Of a DNA stretch of 64,000 nucleotides, positions 44,498-53,810 are shown in pieces. The stretch lies in assembly GCF_018274385.1 (NCBI RefSeq), contig NZ_JAAFYZ010000028.1, positions 1 through 64,000 on the forward strand. Direction: 5' to 3'. This DNA is from Catenulispora pinistramenti. GTDB taxonomy: Bacteria > Actinomycetota > Actinomycetes > Streptomycetales > Catenulisporaceae. The position numbers were made by a program, and so were the translations under genes. The notes under the pieces were generated by a model. The model did not search any database and was not told the DNA's origin. It was given only the letters and a program-made list of their open reading frames with translations. Every line of letters starts with the position of its first letter. The first letter of the stretch is position 1.

Positions 44498-44928
44498 GAT
44501 GCGGCGGCGGTGGTCAGGGCCTCGTTCGGAGTACGTGCGACCGAGGAGACCTTCAGGTGGAGGAATGGCACGACCGTCGCAACGGTGCCGGAGATCCGCA
44601 CCGTCGTGAGCGTCGCGCTCCTGGTGACTGCGACATCGGTGGCGGTGAGAAAGCCAGCTCCGACAGTTCCCAGAATCCGGTGCGCTTCAGACGTCCCGTT
44701 ATCGATTTTGCCGTGTTCGCTGCTGGTGCCAGCCGCCGCCTGTGCGGCGGCGGCCTGGGCGACGTGCAGCGCGCAGAAGTACACCGCGAACTGCACGATC
44801 ACCATGAGCACGAGCAGCATCACCGGCGTAATCACGACCATCTCTACTGTTGATGAGCCGTCGTCGGCGGTCCGAGACGTCAGGGCACGACCGGACCTAG
44901 TCGGCGGCATCTTCTGCAAACGGGTCAC
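44494..44928 (-). CDS. TadE-family minor pilin
   Basis: A 144-aa TadE-like protein: DDGSSTVEMVVITPVMLLVL (about 22-41) gives the conserved processing Glu and helix, followed by an Ala-rich helix AAAAQAAAGTSSE. GTG 44928 overlaps the stop of the Flp-like gene. A second TadE gene follows, as is common in actinobacterial Tad loci. Confidence 0.85.
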   Translation of the reverse strand: MTRLQKMPPTRSGRALTSRTADDGSSTVEMVVITPVMLLVLMVIVQFAVYFCALHVAQAAAAQAAAGTSSEHGKIDNGTSEAHRILGTVGAGFLTATDVAVTRSATLTTVRISGTVATVVPFLHLKVSSVARTPNEALTTAAAS

Positions 44929-45167
44929 GGATTCGTGTTGAGGCTCGGGGTGTCGAGGCTGATGCTGTGGGCCTTGGCGATCACGGCATTACCGATGATC
45001 GTCGCCACCCCGATGGCGATCAGCGCGAAGGCTGCGGTGATGATGGCTGTCTGTAGCGCATCACCGGCTTCGGGGTCGGACTTGGCAATACGTTCGAGGT
45101 GGCTGCTAGCGCGTTCCCGCAGCGTCGAGAGACGGACGGCGTAGGCCGCGGCCAGGCGGTACATCAT
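44925..45167 (-). CDS. Flp-type major pilin candidate
   Basis: An 80-aa protein. DPEAGDALQTAIITAAFALI (about 31-50) resembles the Flp prepilin region: a Gly, a Glu-like acidic residue and a long hydrophobic helix continuing IAIGVATIIG. ATG 45167 has GGAG upstream. It lies between TadC and TadE genes, the usual place of the major pilin in these operons. Confidence 0.78.
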   Translation of the reverse strand: MMYRLAAAYAVRLSTLRERASSHLERIAKSDPEAGDALQTAIITAAFALIAIGVATIIGNAVIAKAHSISLDTPSLNTNP

Positions 45168-45205
45168 CTTCAGGGTGCTCCATTCTCTTGGGGGATGGCA
45201 TACAG

Positions 45206-46105
45206 CTACTGAAAGGTGGTCATGATCCGGTAGACAGATGGAAAGCCGAGGATCAGGAGGAATGCGAAGAGGATCAGACCGACCGGAATGTGCATCATCT
45301 CGGTGGCCGAGGCCGTCTGACCTTCACTTTCGGCCTGGAGGCGTCCGCGCAACGCTGTGGACTTGGCAGTCAGGGAGTCTGCGATGCGTGCGCCTTCAGC
45401 TCCAGCCAGCCTGATCGAGGCGCCGAGTTCGGAGAGTTCTGGGAGGTCGATCTCGTTGCCGAGTTCGCCATAGCAGTCCCAGATCGAGCGTCGCGACAGC
45501 CTCGATTTCGTTGCCGCGGCACGAAAACGGGCAAAACTCGGCCCACTGCCGATCGCGGCTGCGCTGGCCAGGGCTTCCTCGATGCCATCTCCGGACTGCA
45601 GGCTGGTGGAGGCGAACGACAACAGCGCGCCCAGCGCGGCACGGGACTCGGCCCGCGCAGTGCGAGCTCTCGCGCGAGTGTCGAAGTCGGGAACGAGGAA
45701 CAAGGCCGCGCCGAGCACCAAGCCCATGCAGACCACGACCGCGTTCGGCAGTCCGACGCCGCCAGCGGTGAGCATCAGCTGGAACAAGGCTGGCATGAGC
45801 AATCCGGCAACGGCCGCGGTGACCTTCTTCGTCAGGAACGTATCGGGGTCCTGGCCGGTCAGCGCCAGGTCCGTCATGAGTCGATCGCCTGGCAGGCCGA
45901 ACGCGGACAGCGCTCGGATCGCCGGGGCAGTCAGCCACTGTTCCAGACCGGGCCGTGCAGAGGCGGCCGGTGCCGACGTCTCGGCAGGCGTCTCGCTGGC
46001 GAGGATTTGTTCGGCTTCGGCCAGGCCGATAGCCGGGGGCCGGATCCCGTAGAGGAGGGCTGTCAGCCCGAGACCGAATCCCGCGCCCCAAAGCATCGCA
46101 ATCAA
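45206..46105 (-). CDS. tadC: TadC-like pilus platform protein (T2SS F domain)
   Basis: A 299-aa membrane protein. Helices lie at the N-terminus (MLWGAGFGLGLTALLYG), around 105-145 and at the C-terminus (IPVGLILFAFLLILGFPS). The GspF-like domain has ELGNEIDLPELSELGASIRL and RIADSLTAKSTALRGRLQ. It forms the inner-membrane platform with TadB. TTG 46105 has GGAGG 7 nt upstream and overlaps the TadB stop (TTGA); ATG 46096 is the alternative. Confidence 0.85.
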   Translation of the reverse strand: MIAMLWGAGFGLGLTALLYGIRPPAIGLAEAEQILASETPAETSAPAASARPGLEQWLTAPAIRALSAFGLPGDRLMTDLALTGQDPDTFLTKKVTAAVAGLLMPALFQLMLTAGGVGLPNAVVVCMGLVLGAALFLVPDFDTRARARTARAESRAALGALLSFASTSLQSGDGIEEALASAAAIGSGPSFARFRAAATKSRLSRRSIWDCYGELGNEIDLPELSELGASIRLAGAEGARIADSLTAKSTALRGRLQAESEGQTASATEMMHIPVGLILFAFLLILGFPSVYRIMTTFQ

Positions 46106-47040
46106 CGTGTCGCCTCCGTATCTCGTGCGCCTCGGGGGCGGGGCGGGATCGTGGCCGACAAACCGCCTACCTCTGGGGCCTGGTTCAATGCGTCCAGCCG
46201 GGTCAGGAACCTAGGCACGGAGGCCGGACGAGCGATGCGGATCAACCAGGCGAATCCGGCGGCGAAGATACCGCCGGCGACTCCGAGGTCGAGTTGCCCG
46301 GCTGCGGTCGAAAACGGATCGAGGTAGGTGGCGTCAGCGACCAATAGCAGGATCGTGATGCCGAGAATCACGGCGGTGATCACGCGCACGGCAGTGCGGA
46401 TCTGAGCGCGGGCGGCCACCGTCCGGCGCATGGCCAACGCCTGGCCACGGGCTTCGGAGGCGAGCGCGGTAAGCGTGGCGGGCAGATTGCGGGACGGTCT
46501 ACCGTTGGCGTGGATCAGAGTGGCACAGATCAGGTCAGCGATCGGATCGGCGAGCGTTTCGTCCAGCTTCCCGAGTGCATCGGTGACTTTCACACCGTGC
46601 CGCAGATCGTTGTGCAGCGTGCGCAGTGGTGCCTCGATCGCTTTCGGCGGTACGGCGGACGCGGCAAGTACCGCCTCGGTCAGCCCAGAAGCCGCCGACA
46701 GAGTGTCTCGGAGCATCTCGGCGAACCCGGCGCAGCCTTCAGTGCGGGCGATGATCCGCTCGGATTCGCTGTCTGGCCCGAGCACGGCTGGAAGCCACCA
46801 GCATCCAGCGGTAGCCAGCACTCCGGCCACCGGCCAGCCTGTGGCCGCGACCGCCGCGATCCCAACCGCCAGACTGAGAAGAAGCCTGCGCCATTTGACG
46901 AGCAGCGGACGCAGGTCGATATTCACAGCCAGCCGCGGGTTTGGACGGCTGCGCGACGCCTTGGGCCGGAAGGCGTGGCGGACCATCAGCAGGCCGATCC
47001 CGAACCCCGTCCCGCACAACGCGCCGAACAGGCCGTTCAC
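46102..47040 (-). CDS. tadB: TadB-like pilus platform protein (T2SS F domain)
   Basis: A 312-aa protein. N-terminal helix NGLFGALCGTGFGIGLLMVR, a helix pair about 60-95 (LAVGIAAVAATGWPVAGVLA), a GspF core (EMLRDTLSAASGLTEAVLAA, VKVTDALGKLDETLADPIAD) and C-terminal helices. It partners TadC and is driven by TadA. GTG 47040 overlaps the TadA stop (GTGA); the frame further upstream is only a shadow of TadA. Confidence 0.85.
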   Translation of the reverse strand: MNGLFGALCGTGFGIGLLMVRHAFRPKASRSRPNPRLAVNIDLRPLLVKWRRLLLSLAVGIAAVAATGWPVAGVLATAGCWWLPAVLGPDSESERIIARTEGCAGFAEMLRDTLSAASGLTEAVLAASAVPPKAIEAPLRTLHNDLRHGVKVTDALGKLDETLADPIADLICATLIHANGRPSRNLPATLTALASEARGQALAMRRTVAARAQIRTAVRVITAVILGITILLLVADATYLDPFSTAAGQLDLGVAGGIFAAGFAWLIRIARPASVPRFLTRLDALNQAPEVGGLSATIPPRPRGARDTEATR

Positions 47041-48374
47041 GATGCCCACGCCGGAACGTCGAACCAGGCACAGTCGAAGCCGGCTTCTTCCAGCAGTTCC
47101 AGTTTCTCGTCGCTCGGGACGACGTTGAACACCCCGCGTCGGTCCGAACGTTGTTTGAAGATCTCGTTCGACACGACGTCCTCGCCGCGAGCGTTCGCGA
47201 CCTCCCGGATCGACGACACCACCCGGACCTTGTCCTCGTGACTGCCCTTGGACCACTTCAGCTGGATCACCAGATGGACCGAGTTCGCGACCATCAGAGC
47301 CGTGGACGCTGGTGACAAACGCTCGGGAGCTTGTGCAGCATAGGAGGCGAGCTTCCCAAAGGCGCCGCGCGAATCAGAGGCGTGAATCGTGGCCATACTG
47401 CCATCAATGCCTTGTGACATGACGTTACATACCGATACAACTTCCTCGCCCCGGATCTCCCCGAGGATCACTCGGTCGGGCGAGCCTCGCAGCGCCATCC
47501 GCACCAGCTCGGCCTGATTGATACCGCCGACGTTTTGGGTGTTCGGGTACTTGACCTGGTACGCGGTGACGTCGGGATGCCGCTCCGGATCGTACAGCCC
47601 GAGTTCATAGACGTCTTCGATGGTGATCAGCCGCTCGTCAGGCGGGATCGCTGAGGCGAGCGCGCGCAGCATGGTCGTCTTGCCCAAACCCGGTCCCCCG
47701 GAAATGAGGATATTGAGCGTTGCGCGGACAGCAGCCTGCAGGAACTCGTACAACACGTCGTCGAGCGTGCCCAAATCTCGGAGCGTGGCGAGCGTTGCGT
47801 CAGGAAAACGGTGACGCCTGATAGAGACTGTTGGGCGGTCGCACACGCCCATTGCGGCGAACAACCGCGAGCCGTCCCCCAACTTGAGGTTGATGCTCGG
47901 TTGCTCCCGGTCGAACCGCCTCTCCTCGGCACCCGGACGGGCCGCGAGCACGCGGATCAGCTCGATCAGCTCGCTGTCCGAAGCTGCGACCGGCGTCTTC
48001 CCTTCCGCCCGTCGGCCGTCGGAAAACTTCAGACGGACATTGTCATACCCATTGCAGTTGATGTTCTCAATGGATAGATCATCCAGATACGGCTGGAATC
48101 CGCCGTGGCCAAACAGCACGTCGACGACCTGGCCAGCGATCCGCTCCTCGGCCTCGGCGTCCAGGTAGTGCGCCCCGACCGACAACGACCGCTTGGCGTG
48201 CACCGCAAGTTCGCCCTCGGTGATCGCAGCGACCATCTCTCGTCGGCGTTGTTCGGGGACCGGCCGCCCCGTCAGTTCCTCCTCTTCTTGGCATAGCTCG
48301 GCCAATCGGATACCGACCGTGGTGGCGATCTGCGATCCGATCCCAGCTTCCGACTTAAGGCTGATCTCGGTCAC
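47037..48374 (-). CDS. tadA: TadA/CpaF secretion ATPase
   Basis: A 445-aa ATPase that powers Flp pilus assembly. Walker A GGPGLGKTTMLRALAS (about 228), Asp box ERLITIEDVYELGL, Walker B DRVILGEIRGEEVV (about 305), His box ATIHASDSRGAFGK. The N-terminal domain has LSIENINCNGYDNV typical of CpaF. GTG 48374 overlaps the TadZ-like stop; upstream open frame is antisense noise. Confidence 0.93.
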   Translation of the reverse strand: MTEISLKSEAGIGSQIATTVGIRLAELCQEEEELTGRPVPEQRRREMVAAITEGELAVHAKRSLSVGAHYLDAEAEERIAGQVVDVLFGHGGFQPYLDDLSIENINCNGYDNVRLKFSDGRRAEGKTPVAASDSELIELIRVLAARPGAEERRFDREQPSINLKLGDGSRLFAAMGVCDRPTVSIRRHRFPDATLATLRDLGTLDDVLYEFLQAAVRATLNILISGGPGLGKTTMLRALASAIPPDERLITIEDVYELGLYDPERHPDVTAYQVKYPNTQNVGGINQAELVRMALRGSPDRVILGEIRGEEVVSVCNVMSQGIDGSMATIHASDSRGAFGKLASYAAQAPERLSPASTALMVANSVHLVIQLKWSKGSHEDKVRVVSSIREVANARGEDVVSNEIFKQRSDRRGVFNVVPSDEKLELLEEAGFDCAWFDVPAWAS

Positions 48375-49141
48375 GCGGAAGCTCCTACTCCTGTAGCAGT
48401 GCGGGCAGCGTGCGGCGCCACGCCAGCGACGAGCCTTCGCCCGATAAGCATGTCTCCGATGCCGACGGCGGCTTCTCGGAATCCGGCCTGGGTGTGGTCG
48501 CGGCGGAGCCGGTCCACAACCCGGGAGGCCGCGCCCGTCGGCAGCAACGGCAATGTGCCCCAAACCGGCAGTTCCAGCAGCCATGTCAGCTCAGCCGGCG
48601 AGTAACCAGAACCGACCAATACGAGCCCGACATCAGGATGAAGTTCTCTGATGCGCCCGAGGGCAGCCTTTAGCCCGAGGGCGTGTTCAACCACCGGCCG
48701 GATCACGAGGATCAGCGACTCGGCGCGGGCAAGCACTGCGCAGGTCTCGGCATCACGCGGGTCCAACCGTCCGCAGTCGGCGAACACGACAGCCTCCGAG
48801 TCCGCGGCAACCGTCGCCAAGAGCCCACCCGGCTTTGCCAACACCGCGATCAGCGGACGCAGCCGCTCGCCGTCCTCTGGCGCAGTCACCACCGCGGCTC
48901 CAGCCGATGTCGTGCGAGTGTGCTCGGCCAGCAGTCGGGCATCGCCGCCGTGTCGGGCGGCGCTGGCCAGGGCTTCAACTGTCCGGGATCCGGGGATCAG
49001 AAACCGGCAGGCCGCGGAACCACCGCGCGGATCGCACTCCAGTACGACTGCGCTCTGCGGACCAGGCCAGGACTCGGCAAGCGCAAGCGCAGTCGTGGTC
49101 ACACCCGGCGCGCCGCGCCACGATCCCACCGCGAACAGCAT
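48371..49141 (-). CDS. TadZ/CpaE-like MinD-type ATPase
   Basis: A 256-aa ParA/MinD-like protein. A deviant Walker A region WRGAPGVTTTALALAES (about 9-25) lacks the usual GKT lysine pattern, and VVLECDPRGGSAACRF supplies the switch Asp. In Tad loci this protein positions the pilus machine. It shares one base with the CpaB stop (TGATG) and overlaps TadA. Confidence 0.82.
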   Translation of the reverse strand: MLFAVGSWRGAPGVTTTALALAESWPGPQSAVVLECDPRGGSAACRFLIPGSRTVEALASAARHGGDARLLAEHTRTTSAGAAVVTAPEDGERLRPLIAVLAKPGGLLATVAADSEAVVFADCGRLDPRDAETCAVLARAESLILVIRPVVEHALGLKAALGRIRELHPDVGLVLVGSGYSPAELTWLLELPVWGTLPLLPTGAASRVVDRLRRDHTQAGFREAAVGIGDMLIGRRLVAGVAPHAARTATGVGASA

Positions 49142-49863
49142 CAGTTGCCCGCTGACGGTGGCAGTACGGCAAGGGATACCCCAGACGGGCCGGCCGAGGC
49201 GACTTTCTGGATCGAGGTCTGGTCCATCAGGAGATCGGCGACCGTGCCGCCTTGACCGTCTGATCTCCCGACCTTTGTCACCACCGCATACGTCGGGACC
49301 GGCGCGGGAGCGACTGCCGCAGTATTGGTCGTCGGCGTCGGAAGCTGGCTGTCGCCCGCGACTACGACCTGGACTCGGTCACCGGCCGCCAGATCCAGCG
49401 GGTAGGCGCCGGCCCGAAGCGCCACAGCCAGCTCGGCCTGCCCGGCAGGCGGGAACGTCGACTTCCCGATGTCGGTAACGTTTAACAGCGATCCCGGCGT
49501 CAGCGGCACGGCTACCGTCCGTCCGACCACTTTCGAGGCCATCGAAGCGTCGATAGTCCCCACACCAGCCTCGGCAGCCACAGGAATCGTGCGCAGTGCG
49601 TCGGAGGTGATCGTCTGGCCTGCGGCCAGCGGCTCCGCGACCACGAGCACGGGGGACTTCTGACTAAGCAGTCCCGACGCGGCGGAAAACCCGACCGCCG
49701 TGGCGACGACTGTCAGACCGCCGCCGATCGCCCACGGCAGCTGCATCCTTCGCGGAGCCGACAGCAGTCCTGTCCTGAGCTGCTTCTTTCCTGCCTGGCG
49801 GGACGGATCGGGAGCGGTACGTCCGGGCGGAACTTGGCCCGGGCGCGTAATCTGCGTGGTCAT
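49141..49863 (-). CDS. CpaB/RcpC-like SAF-domain protein
   Basis: A 240-aa membrane-anchored protein: helix about 45-65, then a SAF domain (VVAEPLAAGQTITSDALRTI; VVGRTVAVPLTPGSLLNVTD) and LAAGDRVQVVVAG. This is the CpaB/RcpC fold that supports Tad pilus passage. It follows the 320-aa protein by 35 bp and directly precedes TadZ. Confidence 0.85.
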   Translation of the reverse strand: MTTQITRPGQVPPGRTAPDPSRQAGKKQLRTGLLSAPRRMQLPWAIGGGLTVVATAVGFSAASGLLSQKSPVLVVAEPLAAGQTITSDALRTIPVAAEAGVGTIDASMASKVVGRTVAVPLTPGSLLNVTDIGKSTFPPAGQAELAVALRAGAYPLDLAAGDRVQVVVAGDSQLPTPTTNTAAVAPAPVPTYAVVTKVGRSDGQGGTVADLLMDQTSIQKVASAGPSGVSLAVLPPSAGN

Positions 49864-49898
49864 ATACGTGTCCTGTGTGTTCTTCGTTGTCGGTCGCG

Positions 49899-50861
49899 TC
49901 AGTTAGAGACGCCGGTGACCAGTGCCTGAACCTCGGAGACCTGGACCTGCGTGCCAGACGATGTGCGCAGGTTGGGGAAGGTCCCGCTGCTGTTCCCGGT
50001 CCCGGACCACGCCACTTGCCAATCCACCGTCGCGGTCACCGGGAACGACCCGCCCTGCAACGTCGCCGACGGCCGCTGGTAGGTGTATCCACAAGTTGGG
50101 GATAGCGATGGAGGATGCGCCGATGGATCGGATGGATAGGGCGTCCCCGGCCCGTGGCACGTCACGCTTCTGCCGTCGCCCATCGACCATGTGACCGACA
50201 CAGGCGTCGCGCTCGCGGTCACCGACGCCCCACCCGCCGACGCACGCGCCGTGAGCGGAGCCCACATTGCGGTGGGGACCGAAAGCCATAGCGGCATTCC
50301 GACCAACTCCGGCCGCGTGCTCGGCGGACTCAACACCAGCGTCGGAGCTGGAGGCTTCAGCTGCTTGTAGGCGACTTGGGCAAGGGCTGACGGCGTAGCA
50401 GGAGCCGCCGCCGGGACCCAGACGATGTCGCCGACCATCGGACGCAGCATCTTGCCCATCTTGAGGATGTCATCTGCGTTTCCGCTGCATTGCTCGCGCA
50501 TCCAGGACCCGGCTTCGCCCACGTGAGAATCAGCCGGGCTCATTGCCGACGGCGGAACGAAGCTCGGGTCGGGCGTGAAGTAGCAGACAACGGGTGGCGG
50601 CCGTCCCGGCCCTGATGCAGCAACCGGCGCAGCGGTTTTAGCCGGCGTAGAGCTGGCGCCCAGGTCGCACTCGGCAGTCTCGCACTGGATCTCAGCAATC
50701 GTGTCGCTGATTACCGGAGACTTGGACTGCTGACCAGCGGGAACCGACGTCGTTGGGGAAGGCGGAGGCGCCGGGATCACGGTCGCGAGCAGCATCGCGA
50801 GCGCCCCCACCGAGGTCAGCATGTACCCGCGGGGTGGAAGACGAACTTGCTGACTTTCCAC
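49899..50861 (-). CDS. Secreted protein of the Tad operon, unknown
   Basis: A 320-aa protein with one N-terminal helix (LTSVGALAMLLATVIPA), a Pro-rich stalk and a C-terminal beta domain with PKD-like patterning (SVTWSMGDGRSVTCHGPG, CGYTYQ, VTATVDWQVAWSG). It occurs in the place where actinobacterial Tad operons carry a secreted accessory protein. The start is uncertain: GTG 50861, overlapping the upstream gene by 46 nt, or ATG 50822, overlapping by 7. Confidence 0.7.
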   Translation of the reverse strand: MESQQVRLPPRGYMLTSVGALAMLLATVIPAPPPSPTTSVPAGQQSKSPVISDTIAEIQCETAECDLGASSTPAKTAAPVAASGPGRPPPVVCYFTPDPSFVPPSAMSPADSHVGEAGSWMREQCSGNADDILKMGKMLRPMVGDIVWVPAAAPATPSALAQVAYKQLKPPAPTLVLSPPSTRPELVGMPLWLSVPTAMWAPLTARASAGGASVTASATPVSVTWSMGDGRSVTCHGPGTPYPSDPSAHPPSLSPTCGYTYQRPSATLQGGSFPVTATVDWQVAWSGTGNSSGTFPNLRTSSGTQVQVSEVQALVTGVSN

Positions 50862-51364
50862 ACGCCGTCGATATCGTCGACTTGCACGTCAACCGCATGG
50901 CGTCCCCCAACGCCGGGGATCTGGGTCCCGTCGGTCTTGAACTGAAGCCATGTGGAGGCGTCCGCGCAATCGGCCAAGATCGCCTCGGTTGGAGTTCCCT
51001 GCGGCGTCAACTTCACGACTCGTGGGCTATCAGCGGGTCGCCCCTTGCTCACCACACCTGCGGCCTGCGCGGCCGCGACGGTTCTGACGAGTTTTGACAG
51101 CGCATCACCACTGGTATGGCGGGTCAGGATCGGATCCTGATAGTTCGAAGTCTTCGATACAGCCGTCCAGTCGGCCATCATCCCGTCGTACGCAGCCAGT
51201 GCATTTCGGCTTGCGATAGACACCGGGTCGGTTGGCAGGATGGAGGATGGCGCCGATGCCGGCGTGTGCGGTGATGGCCGCATCGAGCTACCGCAACTGG
51301 CGGTCAGCACCGTGACCAAGGCGTACACGACGAGGGCCACACGACCGACATGCTTCCCCGCCAC
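50816..51364 (-). CDS. Lipoprotein at the head of the Tad operon
   Basis: A 182-aa lipoprotein: signal peptide with lipobox VLTASCG (Cys about 24), Ser/Pro linker, then a helical-beta domain (NALAAYDGMMADWTAVSKTS, ADCADASTWLQFKTDG, GVWKVSKFVFHPAGTC) resembling small actinobacterial lipoproteins of the NTF2-like type. GTG 51364 has GGGAGGATC upstream. It overlaps the next gene. Confidence 0.75.
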   Translation of the reverse strand: MAGKHVGRVALVVYALVTVLTASCGSSMRPSPHTPASAPSSILPTDPVSIASRNALAAYDGMMADWTAVSKTSNYQDPILTRHTSGDALSKLVRTVAAAQAAGVVSKGRPADSPRVVKLTPQGTPTEAILADCADASTWLQFKTDGTQIPGVGGRHAVDVQVDDIDGVWKVSKFVFHPAGTC

Positions 51365-51538
51365 AGCGATCCTCCCGAGTCTGGTGTATTCGAGCCGCGC
51401 CGACTCGAAAACTTGATGACGACTACTTCAGTCCATCAGCAAACGTGAGGAAAGCAACAAAGCACTGATATCACTCGAAAGTGGTAACTATGGGTATTAT
51501 CGAGCTGGGTATTCGATCGACGGATCCCTCCGGACCGT
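51365..51538 (-). promoter_or_regulatory. Probable promoter region of the Tad operon
   Basis: 174 bp between the prepilin peptidase stop and the first lipoprotein, notably AT-rich for this genome (words such as GATAATAC and GTGATATCAG on the minus strand). No other gap of this size interrupts the chain down to 43662, so the main promoter probably lies here. Confidence 0.45.
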
Positions 51539-52114
51539 TCAGAGAATGACAGCGACCAACGTTCCCGCCACCAAGAACGGCCCCAGCGGGATACGCTCGC
51601 TGCTCCCCGCGCGGATGCCGCTGAAGACGATGAAGATCGCCGCAAGGACAAACGCCGCGAGCATGCCGGTGTAGACCGCGGTCCAGCTTCGGAAGCCTAT
51701 GACCAGCCCGAGGAGACCAGCCAACTTGACGTCGCCGAGTCCCACTCCGCGCACAAACGCTGATGCAAAGAACAAGGCCACAAGGAGAATCGCAGCTGCA
51801 GCCGCCCGCACGGTAGATCCTTGGTCCGGGGATACACCCTCGGCAACGCAGAACATGATGACGAGAATCGGATAAGACGGCAGAGTCAGACAATCTGGCA
51901 GCTTCCCCGTCGTCGCGTCGATCGCCGCCAACGGTACGCCGACCACGACGAAGTACAGATACGCGGGAAGCTGAGGGGCCATACCAAGGCGTACAACCAG
52001 CAGCGACGCTGCGACCACAGCGCCGATGACAGCGCTGGTCACAACGGGCCGCGTTGCCCGAAGCACCCGCGCTTGATGGCCGATCGTCGTGATCGGTACC
52101 TGGGTTCGATCCAT
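51539..52114 (-). CDS. Prepilin peptidase (A24 family), Tad pilus
   Basis: A 191-aa polytopic aspartyl protease that should cleave Flp/TadE prepilins. AAIDATTGKLPDCLTLP carries the first catalytic Asp and RGVGLGDVKLAGLLGL the GxGD second Asp; about six helices. ATG 52114 is chosen because the open frame beyond it simply reads into CRISPR array 1. It is upstream of the Tad operon on the same strand. Confidence 0.9.
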   Translation of the reverse strand: MDRTQVPITTIGHQARVLRATRPVVTSAVIGAVVAASLLVVRLGMAPQLPAYLYFVVVGVPLAAIDATTGKLPDCLTLPSYPILVIMFCVAEGVSPDQGSTVRAAAAAILLVALFFASAFVRGVGLGDVKLAGLLGLVIGFRSWTAVYTGMLAAFVLAAIFIVFSGIRAGSSERIPLGPFLVAGTLVAVIL

Positions 52115-52235
52115 ATCGTTGGCACCCTTACCTCGCCGAGTTCCATCCCCGCGCATACTCGACGACCAGGGACTTGCCACGATGACAGAAAGATCCTCCC
52201 AGGAGTAGTCGCCTTGATCTTTGAAGCGCGGCCTC

Positions 52236-53789
52236 GCGGCTTCCGCCGCTCGCGCGGAGAGAACTACCGCCTTGGCGATCTCCTTGGCTCTCATCGCGAT
52301 CCACCTCCGCTCGCGCGGAGAGAACGAGCTGCTCGGCCCCCTCCCGCTCGAGGACGTCGATCCACCTCCGCTCGCGCGGAGAGAACTCCTGGCGGTCGGT
52401 GGCGGCGGGCGCCTCCGGCAATCCACCTCCGCTCGCGCGGAGAGAACGGTTCGGCTCTGAAGCTGTTGAACGATCTCGACGATCCACCTCCGCTCGCGCG
52501 GAGAGAACACCGCAACCGGCCGCCGTCCGGACCGACCGTGAAGATCCACCTCCGCTCGCGCGGAGAGAACTTCTCCGTCGCCGACGGCGCGGGCGCCATC
52601 ATCGATCCACCTCCGCTCGCGCGGAGAGAACGTCCGGGGAGCGGCCGAGACGCTTCTTGGTCTCGATCCACCTCCGCTCGCGCGGAGAGAACGGCCTGCG
52701 CAAGCTGCTCGAAGCGAAGGACTGCGATCCACCTCCGCTCGCGCGGAGAGAACGCCAACTCGACACGCCGACGCGATGCCCGCGACGATCCACCTCCGCT
52801 CGCGCGGAGAGAACGACGCCATCCACGCGGCCGGCCTGAACGTCCGCGATCCACCTCCGCTCGCGCGGGGAGAACAAGGAGCGCCTGATGGTCACCCTCG
52901 ACGAACTCGATCCACCTCCGCTCGCGCGGAGAGAACCTGACCGCACAGGCGATGCGAAATGACGCGACCGATCCACCTCCGCTCGCGCGGAGAGAACGAC
53001 CACTACTTCTGCGGCCGGCACCGCGACCACGATCCACCGCCGCTCGCGCGGAGAGAACACAGCCGCCGGGTTCATCGTCTGGTCCTGGACCGATCCACCT
53101 CCGCTCGCGCGGAGAGAACCGTTGCCGGTGACGGTGCAGACACGGAGACTCCGATCCACCTCCGCTCGCGCGGAGAGAACTCGGCCTGCGCCTTTGCGGC
53201 GGCGGCCTGGGCCGATCCACCTCCGCTCGCGCGGAGAGAACGACGTCCACGAGCTGAAGACCTCCCGCTCCGACGATCCACCTCCGCTCGCGCGGAGAGA
53301 ACAAAACGGCGCCCTGGATCATCTCGCAGTCGTAGATCCACCTCCGCTCGCGCGGAGAGAACCCGCGGAACACGCCGATCAGCGTCGAGCAGACCGATCC
53401 ACCTCCGCTCGCGCGGAGAGAACGGCAGCAGCACCACCAAGTACTGGCTGCGCCCCGATCCACCTCCGCTCGCGCGGAGAGAACGACCTAGCCCCCGCGA
53501 GGATCCCGCCGTGAACCGATCCACCTCCGCTCGCGCGGAGAGAACGAGGTCAACGACATGCTCGCCGATCCCGATGCCGATCCACCTCCGCTCGCGCGGA
53601 GAGAACCCGGTGGCTTGCTGTCGGGCCTTCGCCCGCTGCGATCCACCTCCGCTCGCGCGGAGAGAACGCGACCGCCCCGGTGATTCGGGAGCCGTTGCGC
53701 GATCCACCTCCGCTCGCGCGGAGAGAACTCAGGGTCAGAGATACGGAATCGGCTGGAGCGCGATCCACCTCCGCTCGCGCGGAGAGAAC
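52236..53789 (-). CRISPR. Type I-E CRISPR array 1 (26 repeats, 25 spacers)
   Basis: 29-nt repeats at a 61-nt period. In the crRNA (minus) sense the repeat begins GTTCTCTCC, has stem CTCCGC/GCGGAG with loop GCGA, and ends GGTGGATCG. The leftmost unit (52236-52264) is degenerate, as expected at the leader-distal end. Other variants: 52420 (A for G), 52848-52875 (GGGGAG on plus), 53031-53058 (CCACCG on plus). Two periods differ: 62 nt (52481 to 52543) and 60 nt (53275 to 53335). All spacers look unique; several translate without stops. Only 21 nt separate the last repeat from cas2. Confidence 0.99.
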
Positions 53790-53810
53790 CCTTCACGACC
53801 TGCACTACGG

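Noticed and set aside
52265-53761. Apparent preference of array 1 spacers for one coding strand
   Set aside because: Several spacers read as plausible peptides on plus, but others read equally well on minus. Without protospacer matches no bias can be claimed.
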